Origin: JBCCIM01 sp965263205
Lineage (GTDB): Bacteria > Bacteroidota > Rhodothermia > Rhodothermales > JAHQVL01
Assembly: GCA_965263205.1 (NCBI GenBank)
Contig: CBDHHF010000009.1
Span: 1 to 64,000, forward strand
DNA: 64,000 bases
Direction of reading: 5' to 3'
Shown here: piece after piece, positions 18,455-27,866 of the stretch
Numbering within the stretch: position 1 is the first letter of the stretch
Layout: each line of letters begins with the position of its first letter
Notes under the pieces: generated by a model
What the model was told of the DNA's origin: nothing
The model's database searches: none
What the model saw: the letters and a program-made list of their open reading frames with translations, nothing else
Position numbers and translations under genes: made by a program

Positions 18455-19459
18455 ATGAATATCATGCACGAACTTGAAGAAGAACGCGATCCGCTTAAAA
18501 AACAGCTTTCCAATATTGAACAAATCTTTCAAGAGTTTGCTGATCAATATGACGCTGCAGCCCAATCTTTGAGAAACGGCTTTGTACCAGAGCCTATTCC
18601 CAGCATCCAACTGGAGGCAGCGCGCAAGGTTGTAACGGACACCTTTGCTGCCATCTCTGAAGCCGGCGACGTATTCGACATGGAAGCGCTGTCTGAAAAC
18701 GCCTCACTCGCGGAGGCCGGCAACTACCTCATGCACGTACACGAAGAACGAAGAAAGGCTGAGGAGATCCGGAAAAAGCTCGAAGAAGCTGGTCAGGTAG
18801 TTGCCCAGGTTGCTGCGTTGGGCCACAATTCAGATCCTGACGTACTCGCTTCAGTGACCCTTTCAGTTGTTGAAATGACGGCAGAACTGGATGCCAAAAA
18901 CCTTGAGGCTGCAGAAAACCTGCTCAGCGGCGAACATCCCATGACCATGTTAGCTGCGTATGCGCGCCACCGGGATACCCTGAGTGACACAGAATACGAC
19001 AGCTTCCGGGAGACCATTCAGGCAGTCTACGGCCGTTCGTTGCTTCGCGACATCGACCGTGGTCGCGTCACGTTTGACGCTGGTAACAGTGACGATACAC
19101 TCGAGCACACCATCGAACTGACAACCGAAATTCCAGTTGATGTAGCAGAAGGTGAAGTTGATGATTCTACGGTTTCATTTGATACAGTCAATGAAGGCAT
19201 CGAAGAAGAAATCACCGCACCGGTTGACTTTGAAGGCATGGCAGAAATCGAGATTGATGAAGAGTTGTTAGAAGAGACAAACATCGACGTTAATCCTGAA
19301 GAGCTACCGCCAATGTATGCAGAGTACGACGCCGGCGAAGGCGAAGACACCCTGTTACCTTTCCTCGAAGGTGACGGTATGCAGTTGGACAACAACGAAG
19401 TACCAGAAGCCACGGTGAACGGCGAAGAGCCTGAGGACAAAGATCAGGAAGACATTTAA
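18455..19459 (+). CDS. Acidic coiled-coil protein of unknown function
   Basis: No family recognised. I chose ATG 18455 (334 residues) because the frame upstream to 18218 has no protein-like character; ATG 18464 is also possible. Residues 1-60 and 100-140 are heptad-rich helices (HELEEERDPLKKQL, EERRKAEEIRKKLEEAG), followed by more helix to about residue 200. The last 120 residues are extremely acidic and low complexity (EEEITAPVDFEG, EIEIDEELLEET), ending with KDQEDI. It looks like a cytosolic scaffold or chaperone-like protein. It follows the anchored-protein cluster on the same strand but after a terminator, so it probably has its own promoter. Confidence 0.6.
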   Translation: MNIMHELEEERDPLKKQLSNIEQIFQEFADQYDAAAQSLRNGFVPEPIPSIQLEAARKVVTDTFAAISEAGDVFDMEALSENASLAEAGNYLMHVHEERRKAEEIRKKLEEAGQVVAQVAALGHNSDPDVLASVTLSVVEMTAELDAKNLEAAENLLSGEHPMTMLAAYARHRDTLSDTEYDSFRETIQAVYGRSLLRDIDRGRVTFDAGNSDDTLEHTIELTTEIPVDVAEGEVDDSTVSFDTVNEGIEEEITAPVDFEGMAEIEIDEELLEETNIDVNPEELPPMYAEYDAGEGEDTLLPFLEGDGMQLDNNEVPEATVNGEEPEDKDQEDI

Positions 19460-19476
19460 AAACAGCTTTAGCTTTT

Positions 19477-19527
19477 AAACAGGATGGATGGGCAGCGCGA
19501 TTTTTTGTGCTGTCCATTTCTGTTTCA
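19477..19527 (+). terminator. Imperfect terminator-like hairpin after the acidic protein
   Basis: AAACAG-GATGGATGGGCAGC pairs imperfectly with GCTGTCCATTTCTGTTT around a T-rich loop. The position 18 bases after the stop codon supports a terminator, though there is no trailing T-run. Confidence 0.45.
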
Positions 19528-19677
19528 GCATATCCTGGAATATCCTAAACCATTTAGCCAAAGATGGTCGCGCTAATGCGTACAGAACGCGCTTCAGCAT
19601 AGACCGGTTATTGATCCATCTCCTGATTTTTCAGATCTTGTACCCTACGCTATCTAGACACAACAGGCAGAGGCAAT

Positions 19678-20601
19678 ATGGGGCGAGATCATGAGTGGAA
19701 CGACTTTTACAACACGTTCAGTTACGTATCCTCATCTGCTGTCCGCGACGGCTCACACCCACGCATCCTTGAGCACGAACGGCCGGCAGATAAAGCAATC
19801 ATCCTGATTCACGGCCTAACCGACTCCCCTCACTTCATGCGGGCCATTGCCGACTTTTTTCATACCCGTCTGGGCTACAATGTGTACTTACCACTCCTTC
19901 GTGGTCATGGATTAAAAAATCCAACAGGTATGATCAAGGTGCGGCTCAAAGACTGGAAAGCCAACATTGCATATGCCATTGAAAAAGCGCAGGTGCACAC
20001 AAATCACATTTCTATCGGGGGGCTCTCGGCCGGCGGTGCGCTTAGTTTTTACACGGCCGCAACCAACGAGCGAATTACGGGCTCCGTCTACCTCTTTTCG
20101 GCGGCATTGGACATTGCCGGTGGTATTGGCGGGTTATGGGGTGAAGTAGCAGAGCGGCTGCTGCGGACACCCGTTGCCAAAATGCTGTATCGACTAGACC
20201 AGAAAAAACCGCTTATCAACGCCAATCCTTTTCGCTATGCGCGGATGGATAAAGGCGGTGCTATCCAGTTGGGCCGGCTCATCAAACACACCGACAAAAT
20301 CATGAGCGCGCACCGCAAAAAAGCACAACCCTTCCAGAAGCGGATTTTTGCAGCGCACTCAGAAGGTGACCACGCGGCACACATCGACGGCATCAAAACG
20401 CTGTTCGAAATAGCGGATCCCAATAAGGTCACGCTTTTCACGATACCAAAAACCGTATCGCACGCCAGCGTAGTATTAAAAGAACCCATTTACGCCGTCG
20501 ACTGTGGCCCGGAAGATCCGCCACTCGAAGAAGCAAATCCGCTGTTCGATGAAATGATGGAAGCGTTGGCCGCCTTTGAGCAAGACGAGCGCTTCGAATG
20601 A
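19678..20601 (+). CDS. Alpha/beta hydrolase (monoacylglycerol lipase/carboxylesterase-like)
   Basis: Alpha/beta-hydrolase fold enzyme, 307 residues, no signal peptide. Oxyanion strand LIHGLTDSPHFM (residues 42-52), lid-proximal LLRGHGLKNPTG, nucleophile elbow GGLSAGG (Ser), and a late His in TVSHASVVL form the expected triad; the acid is probably Asp in HSEGDHAAH. The architecture matches serine aminopeptidase/monoglyceride-lipase-like enzymes. The start ATG 19678 is preceded by GGCAGAGGC as a possible ribosome site. It converges on the Rieske/TPP gene with a 7-base gap. The natural substrate is unknown. Confidence 0.85.
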   Translation: MGRDHEWNDFYNTFSYVSSSAVRDGSHPRILEHERPADKAIILIHGLTDSPHFMRAIADFFHTRLGYNVYLPLLRGHGLKNPTGMIKVRLKDWKANIAYAIEKAQVHTNHISIGGLSAGGALSFYTAATNERITGSVYLFSAALDIAGGIGGLWGEVAERLLRTPVAKMLYRLDQKKPLINANPFRYARMDKGGAIQLGRLIKHTDKIMSAHRKKAQPFQKRIFAAHSEGDHAAHIDGIKTLFEIADPNKVTLFTIPKTVSHASVVLKEPIYAVDCGPEDPPLEEANPLFDEMMEALAAFEQDERFE

Positions 20602-20608
20602 GTTGCTG

Positions 20609-22582
20609 CTAAATCAGCAACGGATCCGCCATAATCTCAACCAGGCTTGGGCCTTCGTGCGCAAAAGCCTCTACCAGCGCTTGCTCCAGCTCTTCCGGTT
20701 GTGTTACCCGGATGCCCTGTGCCCCACAAAGTGCTGCGTATTTCGAGAAATCCGGGTTGTGCAATGCCGTTTGCCACACGTCCCACTCACCTGATCGCTG
20801 CTCTTTCGATATTTTGCCAAGTTCAGCATTGTTCAGCAAAATGTGCGTGATGTTCATCCCGTATTTAACGGCTGTTGTGAGCTCGGCAAGGTACTGCCCA
20901 AAGCCTCCATCACCGGACACTGAAACAACAGGCCGGCCTGCATAAGCCGGGTCCTCTTCCTGGGTTGCTGCCCAAGCGCCCATCGCAGCCGGGAAGGAGA
21001 ACCCAATCGAGCCCAAATACCCGGACATCAAAATCGATTGCTGGCTGCACTCGAAGTAGCGCCCAAACGAGTACGTGTTGTTGCCCACGTCAACCGCGAT
21101 GATCGCATTGTCGGGTACTTGCTTCGTCATTGCCGCAAAAATGACGGCTGAGTTGATCCCTTCCCCCCTGCTGTCGAGCAGGCGTCGATTTTTTTCTTCT
21201 CGCCAGATGTCCCACCGATCAGCAATTTCAGCGGTCTGGTCTTCCGCAACCAGCGTATCTAGCTCCAGATTGTGCTTAAGCAACTGGACCGTCACACCAA
21301 TTTCACCCCACAGCGGTACATCGATGCTGTGGAAACGCCCCAGCGCCATGGCATCGTAGTCGATTTGAATGGTTGGAATTTTAGGCGTTATGCCGGTGTG
21401 GTTACTGAAACTTGCCCCCATAACAAGCAATACTTCCGCTTCATTCATGAAGTAGCTCGCAATGGGTGTCCCGCTACGGCCGAGCACTCCACACCCCAGC
21501 GGATGGTTGTCTGAAATCAACCCTTTTCCTTTGAATGTGGTAATGACTGGACACTTCAAGACTTCGGCCAGCGCCGTAATTTCTTCCATGTTGTACCGGC
21601 TCCCGTGCCCAACGATAATGACGGGGCGCCGCGCATGTTGCAACAGGTCGAGCGCCTGTGCCATGGCTGCGGCAGGTGGTGCAATGTTTCGCTGGGCTAC
21701 GCGCCCTTCTGGCGAACCTGCTTTTGCGTTTTCGGCTGCCGGCAAGGTCTGCACTTCATCAGGGAAGACAAGGTGTGATACACCGCGATTCAGCATCGCG
21801 CTTTTGCAGGCAAGATTCATGAGTTCGGCATGCCGGCTACCATCCAGTACGGTTTGACTCCACTGCGCCACTTTACCGTACGCCGCCATAAGATCAACCT
21901 CCTGAAACGCGCCGGGCCCTAATACCTGCGTATCAACTTGTCCCGTGAGCGCCAGTACGGGCGCGCGATCTACGTTTGCATCCCACAAACCCGTGAGCAG
22001 GTTGGTAGCGCCTGGGCCGGCAATCGCCAGGCAGGCTGCAGGGCGCCCGGTCAGCTTGCCATATGCCGATGCAGCAAAAGATGCAGCCCCTTCATGCCGA
22101 ATGCCGTAATATGCGAGTTCACCGGCTACTTCCTGCATCCGCAAGGCATCAGCCAATCCCAAATTTGAGTGGCCCACCATTCCAAAAACTACCTTAACCC
22201 CCCAATTCACCATCGTTTCCGCCATGACATCCGTGACCGTACGTACGTGCGGTGCTTCTTCTACAAGCCCTACGTAAACACCATCGTCTCGCACTTCAAC
22301 GGGATACGTTTCTACGCCGTCATCAAAGCCGGGCGCTTTCCCAGAGAGTGGATCGTAATCCCAGCCATGCCACGGACAACGCAGCAAGCCATTTTCGATA
22401 GATCCTTCGCCTAGCGGCCCGCCTTGATGCGGACAACGGTTATCGAGCGCACCGTAGGATGCCCCCATGCGTGTCATACACACGGTTTTGTGTGCGCACG
22501 TTACGGGCTTCACGCGCCCTTCCGGTAATTCATTGGGCTCAAGAACTTTGTACCAGACGAGCGATTGGGTCTTCTCCTGCAT
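20609..22582 (-). CDS. Rieske [2Fe-2S] domain fused to a thiamine-diphosphate enzyme (acetolactate synthase/pyruvate oxidase-like)
   Basis: A fusion of 657 residues. Residues 8-105 form a Rieske ferredoxin domain with both cluster motifs, CPHQGGPLGEG and CPWHGWDYD. From about residue 112 a complete three-domain ThDP enzyme follows: HEGAASFAASAYGKLTG with the cofactor-activating Glu, a central nucleotide-binding-like domain (GHGSRYNMEE), and the ThDP/Mg motif GDGGFGQYLAELTTAVKYG...NNAELGKIS. The ThDP part resembles acetolactate synthase, pyruvate oxidase and related decarboxylases. The Rieske domain may pass electrons from an oxidative decarboxylation to an unknown acceptor. Last gene of a minus-strand operon with fadJ (16 bases away) and fadI, so a link to acyl-CoA or 2-oxoacid breakdown is inferred. 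Confidence 0.85.
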   Translation of the reverse strand: MQEKTQSLVWYKVLEPNELPEGRVKPVTCAHKTVCMTRMGASYGALDNRCPHQGGPLGEGSIENGLLRCPWHGWDYDPLSGKAPGFDDGVETYPVEVRDDGVYVGLVEEAPHVRTVTDVMAETMVNWGVKVVFGMVGHSNLGLADALRMQEVAGELAYYGIRHEGAASFAASAYGKLTGRPAACLAIAGPGATNLLTGLWDANVDRAPVLALTGQVDTQVLGPGAFQEVDLMAAYGKVAQWSQTVLDGSRHAELMNLACKSAMLNRGVSHLVFPDEVQTLPAAENAKAGSPEGRVAQRNIAPPAAAMAQALDLLQHARRPVIIVGHGSRYNMEEITALAEVLKCPVITTFKGKGLISDNHPLGCGVLGRSGTPIASYFMNEAEVLLVMGASFSNHTGITPKIPTIQIDYDAMALGRFHSIDVPLWGEIGVTVQLLKHNLELDTLVAEDQTAEIADRWDIWREEKNRRLLDSRGEGINSAVIFAAMTKQVPDNAIIAVDVGNNTYSFGRYFECSQQSILMSGYLGSIGFSFPAAMGAWAATQEEDPAYAGRPVVSVSGDGGFGQYLAELTTAVKYGMNITHILLNNAELGKISKEQRSGEWDVWQTALHNPDFSKYAALCGAQGIRVTQPEELEQALVEAFAHEGPSLVEIMADPLLI

Positions 22583-22598
22583 TGTTCAACGATTGGGG

Positions 22599-24735
22599 TT
22601 AAGCTGCTTCTGAGGAATAAAATGTAGTACCTGCATGGATATGTTTGCGGAGCGATTCTGCCGGCATGTATTTCGGGCCAAACTTGTCAGCCATCGCTTC
22701 CATGTCCTTGACCACGGCATCTGCGCCACGGTGATCAACATACTTAAACGGCCCTGCAGTAAACGGCAAGAAACCGATGCCAAATACCGCACCCAAATCA
22801 CCATCCATCGGTGACTCGATGATGCCTTCTTCAAGGCAAAGCACAGCCTCATTCAGCATCAGTAAGAAGAGGCGCTTTTGAATCGTTTCCTGATCCATTG
22901 CCTTGGTCCCTTTGCCTTTGAAAAACTGATATGCTGTCTCATCAGCCACATCGCGCTTGCCGGTTTTAGGATGGTATTTGTAGAATCCCTTTTTATTCTT
23001 TTTACCAAGCCGGCCGGCCTCAAACATGTTCACCACGCTTTTGCTGATTTCAAATCCTTCGCGACCTGCTACAATCTTTTCGCAACTGTGCACCACATGT
23101 GCGGCAATATCAAGCCCCACCTGATCAAAAAGTGTGATCGGACCAACTGGGAAGCCTAGTTTTCGCATCGCTCGATCGATGGCAACCATGCCCACCCCCT
23201 CGTCCATTAACAACAGCGCCTCATTCATATACGGCGCAAGGATGCGGTTCACATAAAAACCTGGTCTGTCGTTCACAACTATGCACGTTTTTACCCTGTG
23301 CAACGCCTAATGCGTAACACGTATCGATAACCCAGGAGGCTGTCTTTGGTGTCTTAACAATTTCCAGCAACGGCATTTTGGGTACTGGTGAGAAATAGTG
23401 CATGCCAATCACAAGCTCAGGCTTTGTTGCAAACTCAGCCATCTCGGTGACTGAAAGTGACGATGTATTGGATGCTATAATGACCTCAGATTTGCCGTGC
23501 GTCTGGATATCTTCAATAATCTTCTTTTTGAGCGCCATTTTCTCCACAACGGCTTCAACCACCAGATCAACGTGCTCAAAATTATCGTACGTCAACTGTC
23601 CCTGAAGCCGGCCCATGACCTGCTCCGACTCAACCTTGGTAATGGATTTGTACTTCAGCTTCTTGGCAATACCTTTCCAAATCTGCTTCCGGGCTGCAGT
23701 CAACACATCAGCATTGATGTCTTTGAGCAGCACGTCGTAGCCGTTGCTAACACTCACCTCGGCAATACCGCTCCCCATAAATCCACCCCCGACAACCGCA
23801 AGTTGACGCACGGGTTTTGCCGTTTCAGTTGATCGCCCTTTTTTATTGGCAGTCATCGCAAAAAAGAGATGCCGCATGGCATTGCTCTCGGGCGTGAGCA
23901 TGAGATCCTCAAACAACTCAAGCTCCTTCTCATAGCCAGCCCGGATACCGTTTTTATAGCCAGCTTCCACACAATCGATAATGGCTGGCACAGCTGGATA
24001 GTTGCCTTGCGATTGTTTATACGCTCGCTTACGGGCCTGATTGAACAGCATATTGCGCCCTAATCCAGTGTCTTCCAATGCCCGGTTAAACAGCGACTTT
24101 TTACTTTTTCGCTCCAGCGGCTTTTTGAGCATACGGCGCACCATCATGGTTGCCGCCTGATGAAGCTTGTGCCTGTCCGTCAGCTCGTCAACCAGTCCCA
24201 TTTTCTTAGCCTGGTATGCATAGATATTTTTACCCGTCAACATCATGTCGAGCGCCCGCTGGATGCCCACCAACCGCGGCAGACGCTGAGTGCCGCCCCC
24301 ACCAGGCAGCAAGCCAAGTCGCACTTCGGGCAATGCAAACTTTGTCGATGGCTCCCGGGCAGCAATACGTGCATGGCAGGCCAGTGCGAGCTCGGTGCCC
24401 AGGCCCATGCACGCTCCCTGAATGGCAGCAATCACAGGCTTACTACTAGTTGCAAGCCGACCAAGCGACGCGTGGCCTTTCTCTTGAGCCGGCCTAAAAT
24501 CACCTTTTTTCTCAATGGCAAAGGATTTGATATCCGCGCCCGCAATGAAATTATCTTTGCGGCTAATAATGATACCCGCCTTGGCTTCAGGATCTGCCTC
24601 GAACGCTGCAAATACCTGATCAAGGATATCAATGATTTCGGGCGAGACGATGTTTTGCGATTCAAGCTTGTGATCGAGCCAAAAGGTCGTTATACCATCT
24701 TTTTGCTCAGTTTGGATAAAGTCTTCTATGCGCAT
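22599..24735 (-). CDS. fadJ: FadJ-like enoyl-CoA hydratase/3-hydroxyacyl-CoA dehydrogenase (one apparent frameshift)
   Basis: Bifunctional beta-oxidation protein of about 711 residues. The N-terminal crotonase domain has NFIAGADIKSF, ACMGLGTELALACHARIA and LPEVRLGLLPGGGGTQRLPR. The NAD-binding dehydrogenase domain follows with VVGGGFMGSGIAEVS, NTSSLSVTEMA and MHYFSPVPKMPLLE. The frame breaks at a T5 run (23288-23292, plus strand); with four bases GKTCIVVNDRPGFYVNR continues directly, then PVGPITLFDQVGLD. ATG 24735 is preferred to an upstream TTG. Length and order match FadJ and the mitochondrial trifunctional alpha chain. The thiolase partner is 65 bases upstream on the same strand. Confidence 0.92.
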
Positions 24736-24800
24736 GGCACTGCGTGGCAATCAGGGTATCGTGCAAAAACGGGGGTATTGTGCAAAAATGGCGGAGTACA

Positions 24801-26087
24801 TCAGGCGGTGTAGCGCTTGATAATCATGGCATGCCCGTGGGCACCGGCTGCACAGGCGGCCAGTAAGCCATAGGTACCATTTTCCTTGATCAGTCGGTTT
24901 GCGGTGGTTGTGAGAATTCGAGCGCCTGTAGCGCCAAACGGATGGCCGATTGAAAGCGAGCCGCCCCATAGATTGAACTTATCCATATCGATCTCCCCCA
25001 CTGCAGCTTTACGACCCAGGTGCGTTTTGGCAAATTCATCAGAAGAAAGCGCCGCGATATTCGACAAAATCTGGCCGGCAAATGCTTCGTGGAATTCGAT
25101 CACATCAAACTGATCGAGCTGCATTTTTCTACGCTTCAATACCTCCGAAACAGCGAACGTTGGACCAAGCAGTAACTCATCGTCCAGATCTTGCCCGGTA
25201 AACGCATAGTCTACTATTTCAGCCTTCGGCTCAAGCCCAAGTGCTTTTGCCTTCTTCTCCGTCATTAGCAAGGTTACGGCTGCACCATCAGTGAGGAATG
25301 AAGAGTTGGCAGCAGTGAGGGTACCAAATTTCCGATCAAAGGCCGGCCGTAATCGCTGCACTTTCTCCAGGGTGGAATCCTCTCGAATCCCATTGTCTTT
25401 GTCGATGGGCTTAAACTTGGGAGCAAGGGCAACGTCAACCATTTCTTCCTGCAGATGGCCGGCTTCATGGGCAGCGGCGGCAAGCTGATGCGAGCGAACA
25501 GCATACGCGTCTTGTGCTTCGCGGGAGACTTCAAAGCGGGCGGCCATGATATCACAGTCTTGCCCCATCACGCGGTTGGTACTGTACTCCGCAACCTTGG
25601 GGCGCTCAGGCGCAAAATCTGCCGGCCTGAGTGAAAAGACAAATTTCAACGTATCCCCTATGCCACGCAGCTTTTGCGCTTTAAACAGCTTATTACGCAT
25701 GGCCTTCCGAAACTGAATGGGCGTATCGGATGTGTTGTCAACCCCGCCTGCAATCACTACGTCAGCCCGGCCCGTCATGAGTTCGAGGTATCCGTCAGCA
25801 ATTGCACGATTGGCAGAGATGCATGCCTGAGAGACCGTGTGGCATGGCGTCGTATTGGGGATGCCGGCCGTCAATGCGGCTTCTCGTGCAACGTTCGGGG
25901 TTTTGATATTTGAAATCACGGCCCCAAGCACCACACGATCTACTGCTTCAGGAACGAGCCCTGTTTTTGAGAGCAAGCCTTTGATGGCAAACGCTCCCAA
26001 TTGATAAGACATCAGATTCAGGTAGCTGGTGCCGGCGCGCAGGAAGGGCGTGCGACAACCATCAACCACAACTACTTTTCTAGGCAT
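24801..26087 (-). CDS. fadI: FadI-like acetyl-CoA acyltransferase (3-ketoacyl-CoA thiolase)
   Basis: Thiolase that cleaves 3-ketoacyl-CoA to acetyl-CoA and a shortened acyl-CoA; 428 residues, full length. The nucleophilic Cys lies in TVSQACISANRA (near residue 90), the second-motif His in EFHEAFAGQ, NLWGGSLSIGHPFGATGAR contains the GHP motif, and the C-terminal Cys is in LAACAAGAHGHAM. The sequence is of the FadI/trifunctional beta-subunit subgroup rather than FadA. It is first in the operon with fadJ and the Rieske/ThDP enzyme. Confidence 0.94.
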   Translation of the reverse strand: MPRKVVVVDGCRTPFLRAGTSYLNLMSYQLGAFAIKGLLSKTGLVPEAVDRVVLGAVISNIKTPNVAREAALTAGIPNTTPCHTVSQACISANRAIADGYLELMTGRADVVIAGGVDNTSDTPIQFRKAMRNKLFKAQKLRGIGDTLKFVFSLRPADFAPERPKVAEYSTNRVMGQDCDIMAARFEVSREAQDAYAVRSHQLAAAAHEAGHLQEEMVDVALAPKFKPIDKDNGIREDSTLEKVQRLRPAFDRKFGTLTAANSSFLTDGAAVTLLMTEKKAKALGLEPKAEIVDYAFTGQDLDDELLLGPTFAVSEVLKRRKMQLDQFDVIEFHEAFAGQILSNIAALSSDEFAKTHLGRKAAVGEIDMDKFNLWGGSLSIGHPFGATGARILTTTANRLIKENGTYGLLAACAAGAHGHAMIIKRYTA

Positions 26088-26098
26088 ACTTGGTTTTT

Positions 26099-26132
26099 GT
26101 TGAAGGTTGCTGGTTTAAAGTTGAAAGTTATT
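26099..26132. repeat. 7-nt periodic array, class A
   Basis: TGTTGAA, GGTTGCT, GGTTTAA, AGTTGAA, AGTTATT read in strict 7-base register just upstream of fadI. Consensus close to RGTTGAA. Confidence 0.6.
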
Positions 26133-26287
26133 GGTGCAATTCCTGAACGTGCAACCAGATCTAGCACAACCAATCGATATTAACGTGTTTGTTCTGTATT
26201 GTAGACGCCGCGGCCTTTGAGTTACAAAGTGAATCCGTTTAAGCTGACTTCTTACCATAGATATAACATTTGGCACCGGAAGTTAAT

Positions 26288-26320
26288 AAAAAAGCCGCCT
26301 CGATGCTTCGAAGCGGCTTT
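26288..26320 (-). terminator. Rho-independent terminator of recA
   Basis: AAAGCCGC (26291-26298) pairs with GCGGCTTT (26313-26320) around a partly paired interior. On the minus strand the stem is followed by T6, as expected for termination 30 bases after the recA stop. Confidence 0.88.
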
Positions 26321-26349
26321 GGGATACATTAGCATGTTGAAGCAAAGCA

Positions 26350-27414
26350 CTAGCCTTGTTCAGCAACAGGCTTTGCTTTGCCGTTGGTTGCCGGCATGGG
26401 CTTTTCTTCGGGTGCCGGCTCCATGCCGAGAATCTGCTTGACGCGGGTTTTGATTTCTTCGCGTTGCTTGTCAGATTCTTTGAGCCAGTTTTTGGTAGCA
26501 TCCCGGCCCTGGCCAATTTTCTGTTCGCCGTACGAGTACCAGGAGCCACTTTTCTGGATGATGTCGTTGTCAACAGCAAGGTCGATCAACTCACCCAGTG
26601 AAGAAATCCCTTCACCAAAGATGATATCAAACTCTACCTGGCGGAATGGTGGTGCCACTTTGTTTTTCACCACTTTGACGCGGGTACGATTGCCTACTAC
26701 GTCAGTGCCGTCTTTGATCGCACCAATCCGGCGGATATCCATGCGCACGGAAGAGTAGAACTTGAGGGCGCGACCACCGGTTGTCGTTTCCGGGTTACCA
26801 AACATGACACCGATTTTCTCACGGATCTGGTTGATAAAAATGAGCACCGTCTTGGTGCGATTGATCGTGCCCGTAAGCTTACGCATGGCCTGGCTCATCA
26901 ACCGTGCATGCAAACCCATCGCACTGTCTCCCATGTCCCCCTCAAGCTCGGACTGCGGCACAAGTGCAGCAACAGAGTCAATAACGACCACGTCAAGTGC
27001 GCCACTGCGTACAAGCATATCACAGATGTTGAGTGCTTGCTCGCCGGCATCTGGCTGGGAAACCAGCAAGTTGTCTACGTCTACCCCCAACTTCTCGGCA
27101 TAGGTAGCATCAAACGCATGCTCTGCATCGATAAAAGCACACGTGCCGCCAATTTTCTGGGCCTCTGCAATTATATGTGTAGCCAGGGTTGTTTTGCCCG
27201 AGGATTCAGGACCAAAGATCTCAATAATACGGCCCCGGGGCACACCACCTATTCCAAGGGCAGAATCCAGCGCAAGTGAGCCGGTTGGTACACATTCGAT
27301 GGTGGCAATGGGTGCATCACCAAGGCGCATAATTGAGCCTTTGCCAAACTGCTTTTCGATTTGTTTAACGGCTAAATCAAGCGCCTTTTGCTTCGGGGAT
27401 TCGTTTCCTGACAT
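26350..27414 (-). CDS. recA: Recombinase A
   Basis: RecA recombinase, 354 residues, intact. It polymerises on single-stranded DNA, promotes strand exchange and triggers the SOS response. Visible are the N-terminal KQKALDLAVKQIEKQFGKGS, Walker A in FGPESSGKTTLA, VDNLLVSQPDAGEQAL, Walker B VVIDSVAALVP, the L1/L2 loops around MGLHARLMSQAMRK and NQIREKIGVMFGNPETTTGG, and a Lys/Glu/Ala-rich acidic tail. It lies downstream of the pgsA-pyrE-cinA-TPR genes on the same strand but after a 450 bp gap, so it has its own promoter. No clear LexA site was found in that gap. Confidence 0.98.
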   Translation of the reverse strand: MSGNESPKQKALDLAVKQIEKQFGKGSIMRLGDAPIATIECVPTGSLALDSALGIGGVPRGRIIEIFGPESSGKTTLATHIIAEAQKIGGTCAFIDAEHAFDATYAEKLGVDVDNLLVSQPDAGEQALNICDMLVRSGALDVVVIDSVAALVPQSELEGDMGDSAMGLHARLMSQAMRKLTGTINRTKTVLIFINQIREKIGVMFGNPETTTGGRALKFYSSVRMDIRRIGAIKDGTDVVGNRTRVKVVKNKVAPPFRQVEFDIIFGEGISSLGELIDLAVDNDIIQKSGSWYSYGEQKIGQGRDATKNWLKESDKQREEIKTRVKQILGMEPAPEEKPMPATNGKAKPVAEQG

Positions 27415-27866
27415 GTTTTTATACGAAAGTTAGCTATTTAAATTCTTCTATTGGTCCTGTATGTGTCGCCCTGTGCATGAACTCAAATGTATGCCGGGAA
27501 GGCCAGCTTCAGACCCTTGGTGTTAAACTAAAAAAGCCGGATGACATCTCTATGTCATACCCTAAAATGTTGGTACATTTCCTTTCGTCTACTGCTTAAG
27601 CGTTTGTTAACCGAAAGAAATGCACACACAGTTTAACATCTTTTACACATATATGCAAGTATGGATCCTAAATTTTAAAACAACACGCCTTTATAGACGC
27701 ACACATGGCATGTTGCATACCCTCGTGTCTGACATTCGATGTATGATTTAAGTAAGTTTAAAGAATGTAGGATCGTGTTTTCGGATTTCCGCTCTATGAC
27801 CACATACTCGGTGAAATCATGAGCCCTACATCGAAATCCCGAAAACACAAAAACCCATACACCAAT
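27415..27866. other. 452 bp noncoding gap upstream of recA
   Basis: AT-rich region holding the recA promoter on the minus strand, not pinpointed. Near the far end GTGTTTTCGGATTTC (27775-27789) is the inverse, with a one-base gap, of GAAATCCCGAAAACAC (27833-27848), a long dyad with a 43-base loop downstream of the TPR lipoprotein gene. It could form a terminator-like structure, but no T-run accompanies it. Confidence 0.45.
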
